A stretch of 5,480 nt of DNA from an uncultured Clostridia bacterium (GCA_946613955.1 CAMOGC010000114.1:1-5480); one strand, 5' to 3'; shown: positions 1-5,480, counted from the first letter of the stretch. The notes: generated by a model from the sequence alone, not told the origin. Numbers and translations are program-made.

Positions 1-76
1 CCGCTTTCCGGTCCGCTCCGGGGTTTTGCCTTTCCGCCCCGGTCACACGGGTTCCCCCTCCGCCATAATTCCGGTC

Positions 77-105
77 TTGACTTTTTCCTTTCTCTGCATT
101 ACACT
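77..105 (+). promoter_or_regulatory. SigA-type promoter of the thi operon
   Basis: A -35 box TTGACT (77-82) and a -10 box TACACT (100-105) are separated by exactly 17 bases. Transcription would start near 112, which is the first base of the riboswitch P1 stem, so promoter and riboswitch positions support each other. The sequence from 1 to 76 upstream holds no gene I can support. Confidence 0.75.
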
Positions 106-111
106 TTCCCT

Positions 112-193
112 CGCTAGGGGAGCATTTTGCTGAGAGTGTAAGAGATTACAGACCCTCATGACCTGATCCGGTTCGTACCGGCGTAGGGAAGCG
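112..193 (+). ncRNA. TPP riboswitch (THI element)
   Basis: The conserved core is present in order. P1 is CGCT (112-115) paired with AGCG (190-193). The GGGG segment (117-120) pairs with CCC near 153-155 to form P2. The pyrimidine-sensing CTGAGA lies at 130-135. An optional P3a hairpin is formed by TGTAA (137-141) and TTACA (146-150). ACCTGAT is at 161-167, the P5 hairpin CCGGT/ACCGG at 168-172 and 177-181, and the invariant CGTAGGGAA at 182-190. The family binds thiamine pyrophosphate. Here it lies directly before a terminator and a thiamine transport operon, so TPP should switch the operon off by premature termination. Confidence 0.97.
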
Positions 194-223
194 GTTTGCG
201 CATAATACATTCTGACGCGAAAG

Positions 224-248
224 AACCTCCTCCGGCGGAGGTTTTTTT
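224..248 (+). terminator. Intrinsic terminator of the TPP riboswitch expression platform
   Basis: AACCTCC (224-230) pairs with GGAGGTT (237-243) around a six-base loop, and a run of seven T (242-248) follows. It stands 30 bases after the aptamer and 35 bases before the first start codon, the usual place for a riboswitch terminator. GGTTC (170-174, in the aptamer P5) is complementary to GAACC (223-227, the 5' terminator arm). This gives a plausible antiterminator when TPP is absent. Confidence 0.9.
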
Positions 249-283
249 GTTTCCCAAATTCAAATCAAAGGAGCGTATGTCCC

Positions 284-580
284 ATGGAAGCAAGCGTAGC
301 CATTCAGTCCCTTCCCGCCGTCGCGGATGACGAGGAGCTCTGCCGGATTGTCGACGAGGTCATCGCCTACATTGCCGGTACCGGGTATAACTATGTGGTC
401 GGTCCCTTCGAAACCACCATCGAGGGCCCCTATGACGAGCTGATGGAGATCGTCCGCGAATGCCAGCATATCGCGATTCGCGCCGGCGCCCCCGCGGTCG
501 CCGCCTATGTCAAGATTTCCTACAAGCCCGAAGGAGAGGTTCTGTCCATTGAAAGAAAGATCGGAAAGTATCAGAAATAA
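284..580 (+). CDS. Thiamine-binding protein, MTH1187/COG0011 family
   Basis: This 98-residue protein matches the small PF01910 thiamine-binding fold, a ferredoxin-like alpha/beta protein related to the YkoF domains. The family hallmark GPFETTIEG lies near residues 40-48, followed by a helix (DELMEIVRECQ) and a final strand/tail ending SIERKIGKY. It has no signal peptide or membrane segment, so it is cytoplasmic. Family members bind thiamine or its pyrimidine part, and they are often encoded beside thiamine ABC transporters, but their exact job is unclear: buffering, delivery to TPK and transporter regulation are all possible. The start is ATG 284, preceded by AAAGGAG (267-273). An ATG at 277 is out of frame and too close to that site. 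It is the first gene after the riboswitch terminator, and its 3' end overlaps the next gene. Confidence 0.9.
   Translation: MEASVAIQSLPAVADDEELCRIVDEVIAYIAGTGYNYVVGPFETTIEGPYDELMEIVRECQHIAIRAGAPAVAAYVKISYKPEGEVLSIERKIGKYQK
531..539 (+). promoter_or_regulatory. Internal ribosome binding site setting the permease start
   Basis: AAGGAGAGG lies inside the end of the upstream gene, 9 bases before TTG 549. The earlier in-frame ATG at 507 has no comparable site before it, so this sequence favours the TTG start. Confidence 0.7.
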
Positions 581-1334
581 GCTCCCCGCCCTCCTGGCGC
601 TGGGCGGTCTGGTGCTTTTCTGGTGGCTGCTGACCCTGACGGGCTGGGTGCCGGAATACATGCTGCCCTCCCCCGTCGCCGTCGTCCGGGCCTTCATTGG
701 CGATTTCCCGATTCTGGCCCGCCACGCCCTGGTCTCCCTCGAAGAGGCGGCCGCGGGGCTCCTGATCGGCATTCTGCTGGCGTTCGGGATCGCCGTGCTG
801 ATGGAGCGGTTTCTGACCATGGAGAGCGCCCTGATGCCTCTCCTGGTCATCTCCCAGACGATCCCGACCATCGCCATCGCGCCCCTGCTGGTGCTGTGGA
901 TGGGCTTCGGCGTCGCCCCGAAAATCATGCTGGTCATCATTACGACCTTTTTCCCCATCGCCGTCGGAACGCTGGAGGGCTTCAAATCCGCCGACCCGGA
1001 CGCGGTGGCCCTGCTCCGCTCCATGAACGCCTCCTGGGGCCAGATCTTCCGGCATGTGAAATTTCCGGCCTCCCTGCCCCATTTCTTTTCCGGCCTGCGG
1101 GTCTCCGCCTCCTACGCCATGGTCGGCGCGGTGATTTCCGAGTGGCTGGGCGGCTTTGAGGGCCTGGGCGTCTATATGATCCGCGTGCGCAAGGCCTACG
1201 CCTTCGACAAAATGTTCGCCGTCATTATTCTGATCGTGATCGTCAGTCTCCTGCTCATGGGCGCCGTCAGCGGCCTCCGCCGTCTGGTCATGCCCTGGGA
1301 GCGGATCCGGAACGCCGAACAAAGAAAGGACTGA
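549..1334 (+). CDS. thiX: ThiX-like ABC transporter permease
   Basis: This is the inner-membrane channel subunit of a thiamine/pyrimidine importer, BPD_transp_1 family and close in type to SsuC/TauC. From TTG 549 it has 261 residues, the usual length. A hydrophobic first helix spans about 12-30, then the common LPSP segment at 38-41, further helices near 66-84 and 94-117, and a last helix near 220-240. The stretch QTIPTIAIAPLLVLWMGFG (102-119) is typical of this subfamily. The cytoplasmic EAA-like coupling loop, which contacts the ATPase, is at about 150-176, with the G163 and LP175-176 landmarks. An ATG at 507 would add 14 polar residues with no good ribosome site. The chosen start overlaps the previous gene by 32 bases, which suggests translational coupling. 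The binding protein gene follows after 5 bases. Confidence 0.88.
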   Translation: MKERSESIRNKLPALLALGGLVLFWWLLTLTGWVPEYMLPSPVAVVRAFIGDFPILARHALVSLEEAAAGLLIGILLAFGIAVLMERFLTMESALMPLLVISQTIPTIAIAPLLVLWMGFGVAPKIMLVIITTFFPIAVGTLEGFKSADPDAVALLRSMNASWGQIFRHVKFPASLPHFFSGLRVSASYAMVGAVISEWLGGFEGLGVYMIRVRKAYAFDKMFAVIILIVIVSLLLMGAVSGLRRLVMPWERIRNAEQRKD

Positions 1335-1339
1335 TTTCG

Positions 1340-2332
1340 ATGAAGAAAAGTTTCTCTTTGCTTATGATCCTGTGCCTGGTTCTGTCCCTTCCCGCCGCCC
1401 TGGCCGAGGAGGCGCTGACGCCGGTCACCTTCTGTCTCGACTGGACGCCGAATACCAACCATACCGGGATTTACGCCGCCCAGGCCCTGGGGTATTACCG
1501 GGAGGCCGGCCTGGATGTGCAAATCGTGCAGCCCCCGGAAAACGGCGCCTTGCTGATGTGCGCCGCCGGCCAGGCGCAGTTCGCCGTGGATGCCCAGGAT
1601 ACCATGGCCGCCTCCCTGGATCTGGAGCATCCCCTGGGCGTGACCGCCGTGGCGGCCATTCTGCAGCATAACACCTCCGGCATCCTCTCCCGCGCCGGCG
1701 AGGGTCTCTCCTCCCCGAAGGGATTGGAAGGCAAAACCTACGCCACCTGGAACAGCCCCGTGGAGCTGGCCATGCTGCGCTACTGCGTCGAGCGGGACGG
1801 CGGGAATTTCGATTCCATCCGCCTGATCCCCAATGAAATTACCGATGAGCCCGCCGCCCTGGCCGCCCGGCAGACGGACGCGGTCTGGGTTTTCTACGGC
1901 TGGTCCGGCATCAACGCGGAGCTCAGCGGCGTGGCCTGCGATTACTGGGATTTCGCCTCCCTGTCCCCGGAACTGGATTATTATACGCCCGTCATCCTGG
2001 CCAATAATGATTTCCTGGCCCAGTCCCCGGAAACCGCCAAAGCCTTCCTGGCCGCCACGGAGAAGGGATACCGCTATGCCATCGAGCACCCCCGGGAAGC
2101 GGCGGATCTGCTGATCGCCGGCGATAACACCGGTTCCCTCGCCGGGGCAAAGGATCTGGTCTACGCCAGCCAGGAATGGCTCTCCGCCCGCTACCAGGCG
2201 GACGCGACCGCCTGGGGCCGCTTTGACGCGGACCGGTGGAACGGCTTCTACGCCTGGCTCCACGAAAACGGCCTGACGGCGCATAACCTGACCGGCGTCG
2301 GCTTTACCAACGACTTTTTGCCCGAGGAATAA
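1340..2332 (+). CDS. thiY: ThiY-like thiamine/HMP-precursor substrate-binding protein
   Basis: This is a 330-residue extracytoplasmic binding protein of the NMT1/THI5-like family (PF09084), which captures thiamine-related pyrimidines for the ABC importer. A signal peptide is clear: KK at 2-3, a hydrophobic core at 5-17 and an ALA cleavage site at about residue 22. The mature protein begins with a beta strand and the subfamily motif DWTPNTNHTGIY (34-45), which shapes the ligand site. SPKGLEGKTYATWNSPVE follows near 129-146. Known ThiY proteins bind formylamino-HMP and the fungal relative THI5 is an HMP synthase, so the ligand may be a pyrimidine or thiamine itself. The sequence cannot decide. 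There is no lipobox cysteine at the cleavage site: Cys12 is inside the hydrophobic core. AAAGGA (1325-1330) is the ribosome site. Confidence 0.9.
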   Translation: MKKSFSLLMILCLVLSLPAALAEEALTPVTFCLDWTPNTNHTGIYAAQALGYYREAGLDVQIVQPPENGALLMCAAGQAQFAVDAQDTMAASLDLEHPLGVTAVAAILQHNTSGILSRAGEGLSSPKGLEGKTYATWNSPVELAMLRYCVERDGGNFDSIRLIPNEITDEPAALAARQTDAVWVFYGWSGINAELSGVACDYWDFASLSPELDYYTPVILANNDFLAQSPETAKAFLAATEKGYRYAIEHPREAADLLIAGDNTGSLAGAKDLVYASQEWLSARYQADATAWGRFDADRWNGFYAWLHENGLTAHNLTGVGFTNDFLPEE

Positions 2333-2336
2333 GCCC

Positions 2337-3077
2337 ATGTCCCTGCTTGAAACCGTAGGTGTTTCCAAATCCTTCGGCTCCCGGATGGTGCTCCGGGACG
2401 TCAGCCTCCGTCTCGAAAAGGGGGAGCTGGTCTCCCTCCTGGGGCTGAGCGGGTCCGGAAAAACCACGCTGCTGAACATCATTTCCGGTCTTCTGGTTCC
2501 GGACGAGGGGCGGGTGCTGCTGGAAGGGCGGGAGATTACCGGCCAGCCCGGGCATATCAGCTATATGCTCCAGAAGGATCTGCTGCTGGCTCATAAGCGC
2601 GTCATCGATAACGTGGCCCTGCCCCTGGTGATCCGGGGCGTCCCAAAGGAGGAAGCCCGGAAGCAGGCGGATCAGCATTTCGCCTCCTTCGGCCTGGAGG
2701 GCACCCAGCGTCTCTATCCCGCCCAGCTGTCGGGAGGCATGCGCCAGCGTGCCGCGCTCCTGCGAACCTATCTGGGCTCCCATGGCGCGGCCCTGCTGGA
2801 CGAGCCCTTTTCCGCCCTGGATATGATTACCAAGGGCCAGATGCACGCCTGGTATATGGATGTCATGCGCCGCATCAACCTGTCCACCATCCTCATCACC
2901 CATGATGTGGACGAGGCCATCCTGCTCTCCGACCGCGTCTGCCTGCTGACGGGAACCCCCGGCGAAATCCGCCATGAGCTTCGCGTCGAGGTTCCCAGGG
3001 ATCAGCGGGAGGGTTTCGATCTGACGCCGGAGTTTCTGAAGTATAAGCAGGAAATCCTGCGGATGCTCAGGTCGTAA
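2337..3077 (+). CDS. thiZ: ThiZ-like ABC transporter ATPase
   Basis: This 246-residue ATP-binding subunit powers the importer from the cytoplasmic side. All motifs are intact: Walker A GLSGSGKT (36-43), Q-loop Gln79, signature LSGGMRQR (130-137), Walker B ALLDEP (151-156) with catalytic Glu155, D-loop SALD (158-161) and switch His188. It belongs to the nitrate/sulfonate/taurine (SsuB/TauB) type that pairs with this permease class. The start is ATG 2337, four bases after the thiY stop, with GAGG at 2324-2327 inside the end of thiY, so the two are probably translated together. The C-terminal 40 residues are the short tail usual for the subfamily, with no added regulatory domain. Assignment to thiamine rather than another substrate rests on the riboswitch and neighbours. 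Confidence 0.92.
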   Translation: MSLLETVGVSKSFGSRMVLRDVSLRLEKGELVSLLGLSGSGKTTLLNIISGLLVPDEGRVLLEGREITGQPGHISYMLQKDLLLAHKRVIDNVALPLVIRGVPKEEARKQADQHFASFGLEGTQRLYPAQLSGGMRQRAALLRTYLGSHGAALLDEPFSALDMITKGQMHAWYMDVMRRINLSTILITHDVDEAILLSDRVCLLTGTPGEIRHELRVEVPRDQREGFDLTPEFLKYKQEILRMLRS

Positions 3078-3110
3078 CTGTCTTGCCGGCCCTTGCGGCG
3101 GAAAACGCTC

Positions 3111-3147
3111 ATGATCCTCTGGCTGGACTGAAAGCCGGTCTGATCAT
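3111..3147 (+). other. Imperfect stem-loop between thiZ and thiN
   Basis: ATGATC (3111-3116) pairs with GATCAT (3142-3147). An inner stem CTGGCT (3119-3124) pairs with AGCCGG (3133-3138), with one G-U pair and an 8-base loop. There is no T run after it, so it is not an intrinsic terminator. It could mark an mRNA processing or stability point within the operon, or be chance. The gap from 3078 to 3202 holds no other gene that I can support. Confidence 0.35.
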
Positions 3148-3187
3148 CCCGCGCTCCGGGTATCACGAAAGCGAAGGGGTTTCCGGA

Positions 3188-3195
3188 AGAAAGGA
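3188..3195 (+). promoter_or_regulatory. Ribosome binding site setting the thiN start
   Basis: AGAAAGGA lies 7 bases before ATG 3203. The longer reading frame from TTG 3083 would add 40 residues that resemble nothing in the family and has no ribosome site near it, so ATG 3203 is the likely start. Confidence 0.8.
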
Positions 3196-3202
3196 TATAA
3201 AC

Positions 3203-3880
3203 ATGAACCGTTGTGTGCTGGTCGGCGGCGCGGCCATTTCCGACTACGGCCGGGTGAACCGATGCCTGCGGGACACGGATTATTTCGTTTTCTGCGACGG
3301 CGGGCTGAATCATCTGCCCCGACTGCAGGCGAAGCCGAACCTGATCGTCGGGGATTTCGACTCCCATCCCCGCCCGGATACGGAGGTGGAAACCATCGTC
3401 CTCCCCCGGGCCAAGGACGATACGGATTCCTTCTTCGCGGCTAAGGAGGCCCTTCGCCGCGGTTTTTCGGATTTCCTGCTGCTGGGCCTGGTCGGCGGCC
3501 GTCTGGATCATACGCTGGGAAACGTCTCCCTCCTGCTTTATCTGCATGAGCATCGGGTTTCCGCCCGTATGATGGATGACTATTCCCTCATGGAAATCGT
3601 ATCCCCGGATCGCCCGGCGGTGGTCGACGGCAGCTTTTCCTACTTTTCCCTGCTGTGTATCGGCGGCGCCGCCCGCGGCATCAGGATCGCCGGCGCGAAG
3701 TTCCCCCTGGAAAACGGGGAAATCACCCCCTCCTGGCAGTTCGGCGTCAGCAACGAGGTGCTGCCCGGACATCGGGCGGAGATTTCCCTCCGGGAGGGAA
3801 GGCTCCTGCTGATTAAGGATTTCCCGGAGTCCACAGACCCTGAAGAGGCGGACGGGACGCCCGCGGCCCCGGGGAAATAG
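3203..3880 (+). CDS. thiN: Thiamine pyrophosphokinase
   Basis: This 225-residue cytoplasmic enzyme transfers pyrophosphate from ATP to thiamine, giving TPP. The family motifs are in order: the N-terminal strand and CDGGLNHL (31-38), LIVGDFDS (47-54) with metal/substrate Asp51 and Asp53, KDDTDSF (71-77), and GLVGGRLDHTLGN (95-107) with Arg100 and Asp102. The C-terminal thiamine-binding beta domain ends in GVSNEVLPG and a strand EGRLLLIKDF. A polar, proline/alanine-rich tail of about 15 residues follows and may be disordered. Length fits bacterial ThiN (about 210-220). It closes the operon: what ThiXYZ imports can be turned into the riboswitch ligand in one step if the import is thiamine. A separate start of transcription in the 125-base gap before it is not evident. 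Confidence 0.93.
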   Translation: MNRCVLVGGAAISDYGRVNRCLRDTDYFVFCDGGLNHLPRLQAKPNLIVGDFDSHPRPDTEVETIVLPRAKDDTDSFFAAKEALRRGFSDFLLLGLVGGRLDHTLGNVSLLLYLHEHRVSARMMDDYSLMEIVSPDRPAVVDGSFSYFSLLCIGGAARGIRIAGAKFPLENGEITPSWQFGVSNEVLPGHRAEISLREGRLLLIKDFPESTDPEEADGTPAAPGK

Positions 3881-3893
3881 CGGGCTCGTTTTT
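3859..3893 (+). terminator. Probable intrinsic terminator overlapping the end of thiN
   Basis: GCCCGC (3859-3864) pairs with GCGGGC (3880-3885) around a 15-base GC-rich loop, and TTTTT (3889-3893) follows after TCG. The 5' arm lies inside the last codons of thiN and the 3' arm begins at the last base of its stop codon. The three-base gap before a T run of only five suggests partial strength. Confidence 0.45.
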
Positions 3894-3978
3894 GTCGATT
3901 TCTCTCTTTCCGATTTCTCCCCTCCGGCGGAAATACTGAAAAAAAACTGTTTTCCCACTCTCGCCTGTAAAAAAACCA

Positions 3979-4008
3979 TTGACGAAATATCGCCGCCCAT
4001 GCTACAAT
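3979..4008 (+). promoter_or_regulatory. Extended -10 promoter for the nucleotidyltransferase gene
   Basis: A -35 box TTGACG (3979-3984) and a -10 box TACAAT (4003-4008) are 18 bases apart, and TGC just before the -10 box gives an extended -10. The start of transcription would be near 4014-4016, leaving a leader of about 150 bases before ATG 4165. The -10 box lies between the two arms of an inverted repeat. Confidence 0.75.
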
Positions 4009-4047
4009 GCTTGAAACCAAGCAAGCAAAACCATGGGCGGTTTTTTT
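3993..4047 (+). terminator. Inverted repeat with T run, possible read-through terminator or operator
   Basis: CCGCCCATG (3993-4001) and CATGGGCGG (4032-4040) are perfect 9-base complements, with a further G-U pair outside, and seven T follow (4041-4047). The 30-base interval holds a nested hairpin GCTTG (4009-4013) / CAAGC (4018-4022). A transcript coming from the thi operon could form this as a terminator. One starting at the enclosed promoter lacks the 5' arm. The long loop makes efficiency uncertain, and the repeat could instead be a protein-binding operator. Confidence 0.5.
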
Positions 4048-4148
4048 GCGTACTTCCTTTCTCTTTCCCGCTCTGCTCTTTGCGTCTCCCGATTACCTTC
4101 CCGACCTGTTTTTTCTGTACCATTCATTCCTGACCCGACCACCTGTGC
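4048..4148 (+). other. Pyrimidine-rich untranslated leader
   Basis: By hand count roughly three quarters of the bases are C or T. No open frame with a ribosome site and no strong stem-loop is visible. It ends just before GGAGG (4149-4153), the ribosome site of the next gene. It may be an unstructured leader, and I see no known riboswitch core in it. Confidence 0.4.
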
Positions 4149-4164
4149 GGAGGAAAACAGCCTG

Positions 4165-5480
4165 ATGAAAGCGGTTATAATGGCCGGCGGCAAGGGGACG
4201 CGTATCTCCAACCTTTTTCCGGATGTCCCCAAGCCCCTGATCGTGATCGGGGGCAAGCCTGTGCTGCAGAGGGAAATCGAAAATCTCGCCAGCCAGGGGA
4301 TCACGGATATCATCCTGACGGTTTCCCATAAGGGGGATCAGATTCGGGAAGCCCTGGGCGACGGATCCCGCTTTGGGGTGCGCCTGCGCTATTTCGAGGA
4401 AAAAACCCCCATGGGAAACACGGGGGCGCTTTTCAAAATGCGGGAGGAGCTGACGGAGACCTTCCTGCTGCTGACGGCGGATAATGTCTTTGATGTGGAT
4501 TTCCAGCGGATGATCCGCTTCCATGAAGCCCATCGCGCGCTGATCACGATCCTCGCCCGCCCCACGTCGCACCCCTACGACTGCGGTCTCCTGGAGACGG
4601 ACATCGACGGCAGCGTCAGCGCCTGGTATGTGAAGGAGGATACAAAGCCGGAGTTTTACAAAAACCAGGTCAATTCCGGTATCCACCTGATCGAGCCGGA
4701 GGTGCTGGATCGGGTGGGCGTGGACGCGGCCCGGGTCGGAACCGTCGATTCCCATACGGGGGAATACTGCCGCGTGGATCTGGATCGGCAGCTGCTCCGC
4801 CCCTTCTGCGGCACCCACCAGATGTTCTGCTATCCCAGCGCGGAATACTGCCGGGATATGGGTACGCCGGAACGCTACCTTTCCGTCTGCCGGGATTTTG
4901 CCACCGGGGTTTTTGACGCGCAGCGCCGCGCGAGAAGGAAAAAGTGCGTCTTTCTCTCGGCGGATCTTCTGGTTTCCCAGGACAGAAACGGCGTCCTGAG
5001 CCTGATGCCCGGCGCGGCCCAGTCCCTCCGGCGGATCAACCGGAGCGCCTTCTACGCCGCGGCCATCCTGCCCCATCGCCTGCTCGGCCGCGAAAGCCGC
5101 TCCGTCGCCGGGCGGGAGCGGCGCCATCGGCAGATTGAAACCCTGCTGGGGGATAAAGGCGCCTACCTGAACCGCATCTATGACGAGGATGTGGAAATCG
5201 GCTTCCTCCGGGAAGCCCAGACCCTCCTGCATCACGCGGACCAGACCTGGCTGCTGCGCCGGGCGGAAAGGGATCTGCGGCTGGATCTGGAATCATCCTG
5301 GCTGTTGGCCACGTGCGACACCTGCATTCGCATCGGGAAAAAGGCCGGCTGCCGAACGGCGAAAATCGGATGGCCGCTCCGCGGCGAAGAAGACTTTTCT
5401 TCCCTGCCCGAGGCGGTGAACGCCCTCCTGGCGGAGGAAGAGGCGGCCTTCGCGTCCCGCTCCTATTCCCTGCCGGCCGC
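4165..5480 (+). CDS. Sugar-1-phosphate nucleotidyltransferase fused to a degenerate HAD-IIIA (GmhB-like) domain, 3' end outside the window
   Basis: 438 codons are visible with no stop. Residues 1-250 are an NTP_transferase domain of the HddC/RmlA-like kind, which joins a sugar 1-phosphate to a nucleoside phosphate. It has MAGGKGTR (6-13), PKP (22-24) with Lys23, PMGNTGAL (82-89), the metal site LTADNVFDVD with Asp106, NQVNSGI (167-173) and RDMGTPER (230-237) with Asp231. Residues 259-405 align to the GmhB heptose bisphosphatase fold but lack its active-site residues: FLSADLL replaces FLDRDGT, and GDKxxD becomes ATCDTCI. Such fusions occur in heptose or capsule nucleotide-sugar loci, so a role in surface glycan precursors is inferred. 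The nucleotide and sugar are unknown. ATG 4165 follows GGAGG (4149-4153). The gene has its own promoter and is not part of the thi operon. Confidence 0.85.
   Translation, partial: MKAVIMAGGKGTRISNLFPDVPKPLIVIGGKPVLQREIENLASQGITDIILTVSHKGDQIREALGDGSRFGVRLRYFEEKTPMGNTGALFKMREELTETFLLLTADNVFDVDFQRMIRFHEAHRALITILARPTSHPYDCGLLETDIDGSVSAWYVKEDTKPEFYKNQVNSGIHLIEPEVLDRVGVDAARVGTVDSHTGEYCRVDLDRQLLRPFCGTHQMFCYPSAEYCRDMGTPERYLSVCRDFATGVFDAQRRARRKKCVFLSADLLVSQDRNGVLSLMPGAAQSLRRINRSAFYAAAILPHRLLGRESRSVAGRERRHRQIETLLGDKGAYLNRIYDEDVEIGFLREAQTLLHHADQTWLLRRAERDLRLDLESSWLLATCDTCIRIGKKAGCRTAKIGWPLRGEEDFSSLPEAVNALLAEEEAAFASRSYSLPA

Noticed and set aside
18..42. Inverted repeat CCGGGG / CCCCGG with a 13-base loop near the window start
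   Set aside because: No T run follows on either strand and the surroundings are GC-rich, so a chance match is likely. It could be the end of an upstream gene's terminator, but the window does not show it.
277..330. Short frame from ATG 277, 17 codons, overlapping the first gene
   Set aside because: Its ATG is only three bases after the ribosome site and it is out of frame with the real gene. It is more likely chance than a leader peptide.
1196..2482. Minus-strand open frame of about 428 codons
   Set aside because: It runs across three real genes (thiX end, thiY, thiZ start), is glycine-rich without a recognisable domain, and fits the antisense shadow of GC-rich codons.
3083..3202. Forty-residue N-terminal extension of thiN from TTG 3083
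   Set aside because: No ribosome site precedes it and the added residues do not look like the kinase family. ATG 3203 has a good site and the family N-terminus starts there.
3972..4039. Direct near-repeat AAAACCATTGACG and AAAACCATGGGCG, 11 of 13 matching
   Set aside because: The first copy is largely promoter -35 sequence and the second is the inverted-repeat arm. No further copies are seen, so I do not treat it as a duplication or attachment site.
4093..5235. Long open frame on the minus strand, about 380 codons
   Set aside because: It lies opposite the nucleotidyltransferase fusion, which shows clear family motifs. The minus-strand product resembles no family and is a GC-rich shadow frame.

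Overview
The window looks like a GC-rich, low-mobility chromosomal segment from an anaerobic Firmicute-type bacterium, possibly a gut clostridial lineage. This rests on strong AGGAG-type ribosome sites, sigma70/SigA-type promoters, intrinsic terminators, a TPP riboswitch acting through a terminator, and a ThiXYZ/ThiN gene set. It is an inference from style, not a taxonomic match. All recognisable genes lie on the + strand. I see no IS element, tRNA, rRNA, CRISPR array or phage gene.

Left part (77-3893): a complete thiamine-uptake operon. A promoter (77-105) drives a TPP riboswitch (112-193), which is followed by an intrinsic terminator (224-248). A five-base complementarity between the riboswitch and the terminator arm offers a simple on/off switch. 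Then come five co-directional genes, four of them tightly packed: a small cytoplasmic thiamine-binding protein (MTH1187/COG0011 family), a ThiX-like ABC permease that probably starts at an overlapping TTG, a ThiY-like periplasmic/secreted binding protein, and a ThiZ-like ATPase. After a 125-base gap holding a stem-loop comes thiamine pyrophosphokinase (ThiN). Together they would capture thiamine or a precursor outside the cell, import it with ATP and make TPP, which shuts the operon off through the riboswitch.

Intergenic region (3881-4164): a likely terminator overlaps the end of thiN. Further on, an extended -10 promoter sits inside the loop of a 9-bp inverted repeat followed by seven T. This could stop read-through from the thi operon while letting the new transcript start beyond the 5' arm of the hairpin. 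The remaining leader is strongly pyrimidine-rich.

Right part (4165 to the window end, incomplete): a fusion of a sugar-1-phosphate nucleotidyltransferase with a C-terminal domain that aligns to the HAD-IIIA (GmhB-type) heptose bisphosphatase. The nucleotidyltransferase keeps its catalytic residues. The HAD domain has lost nearly all catalytic and zinc-binding residues and looks like a pseudophosphatase. This is the most unusual feature of the window. The gene probably begins a surface-polysaccharide or nucleotide-sugar operon unrelated to thiamine.
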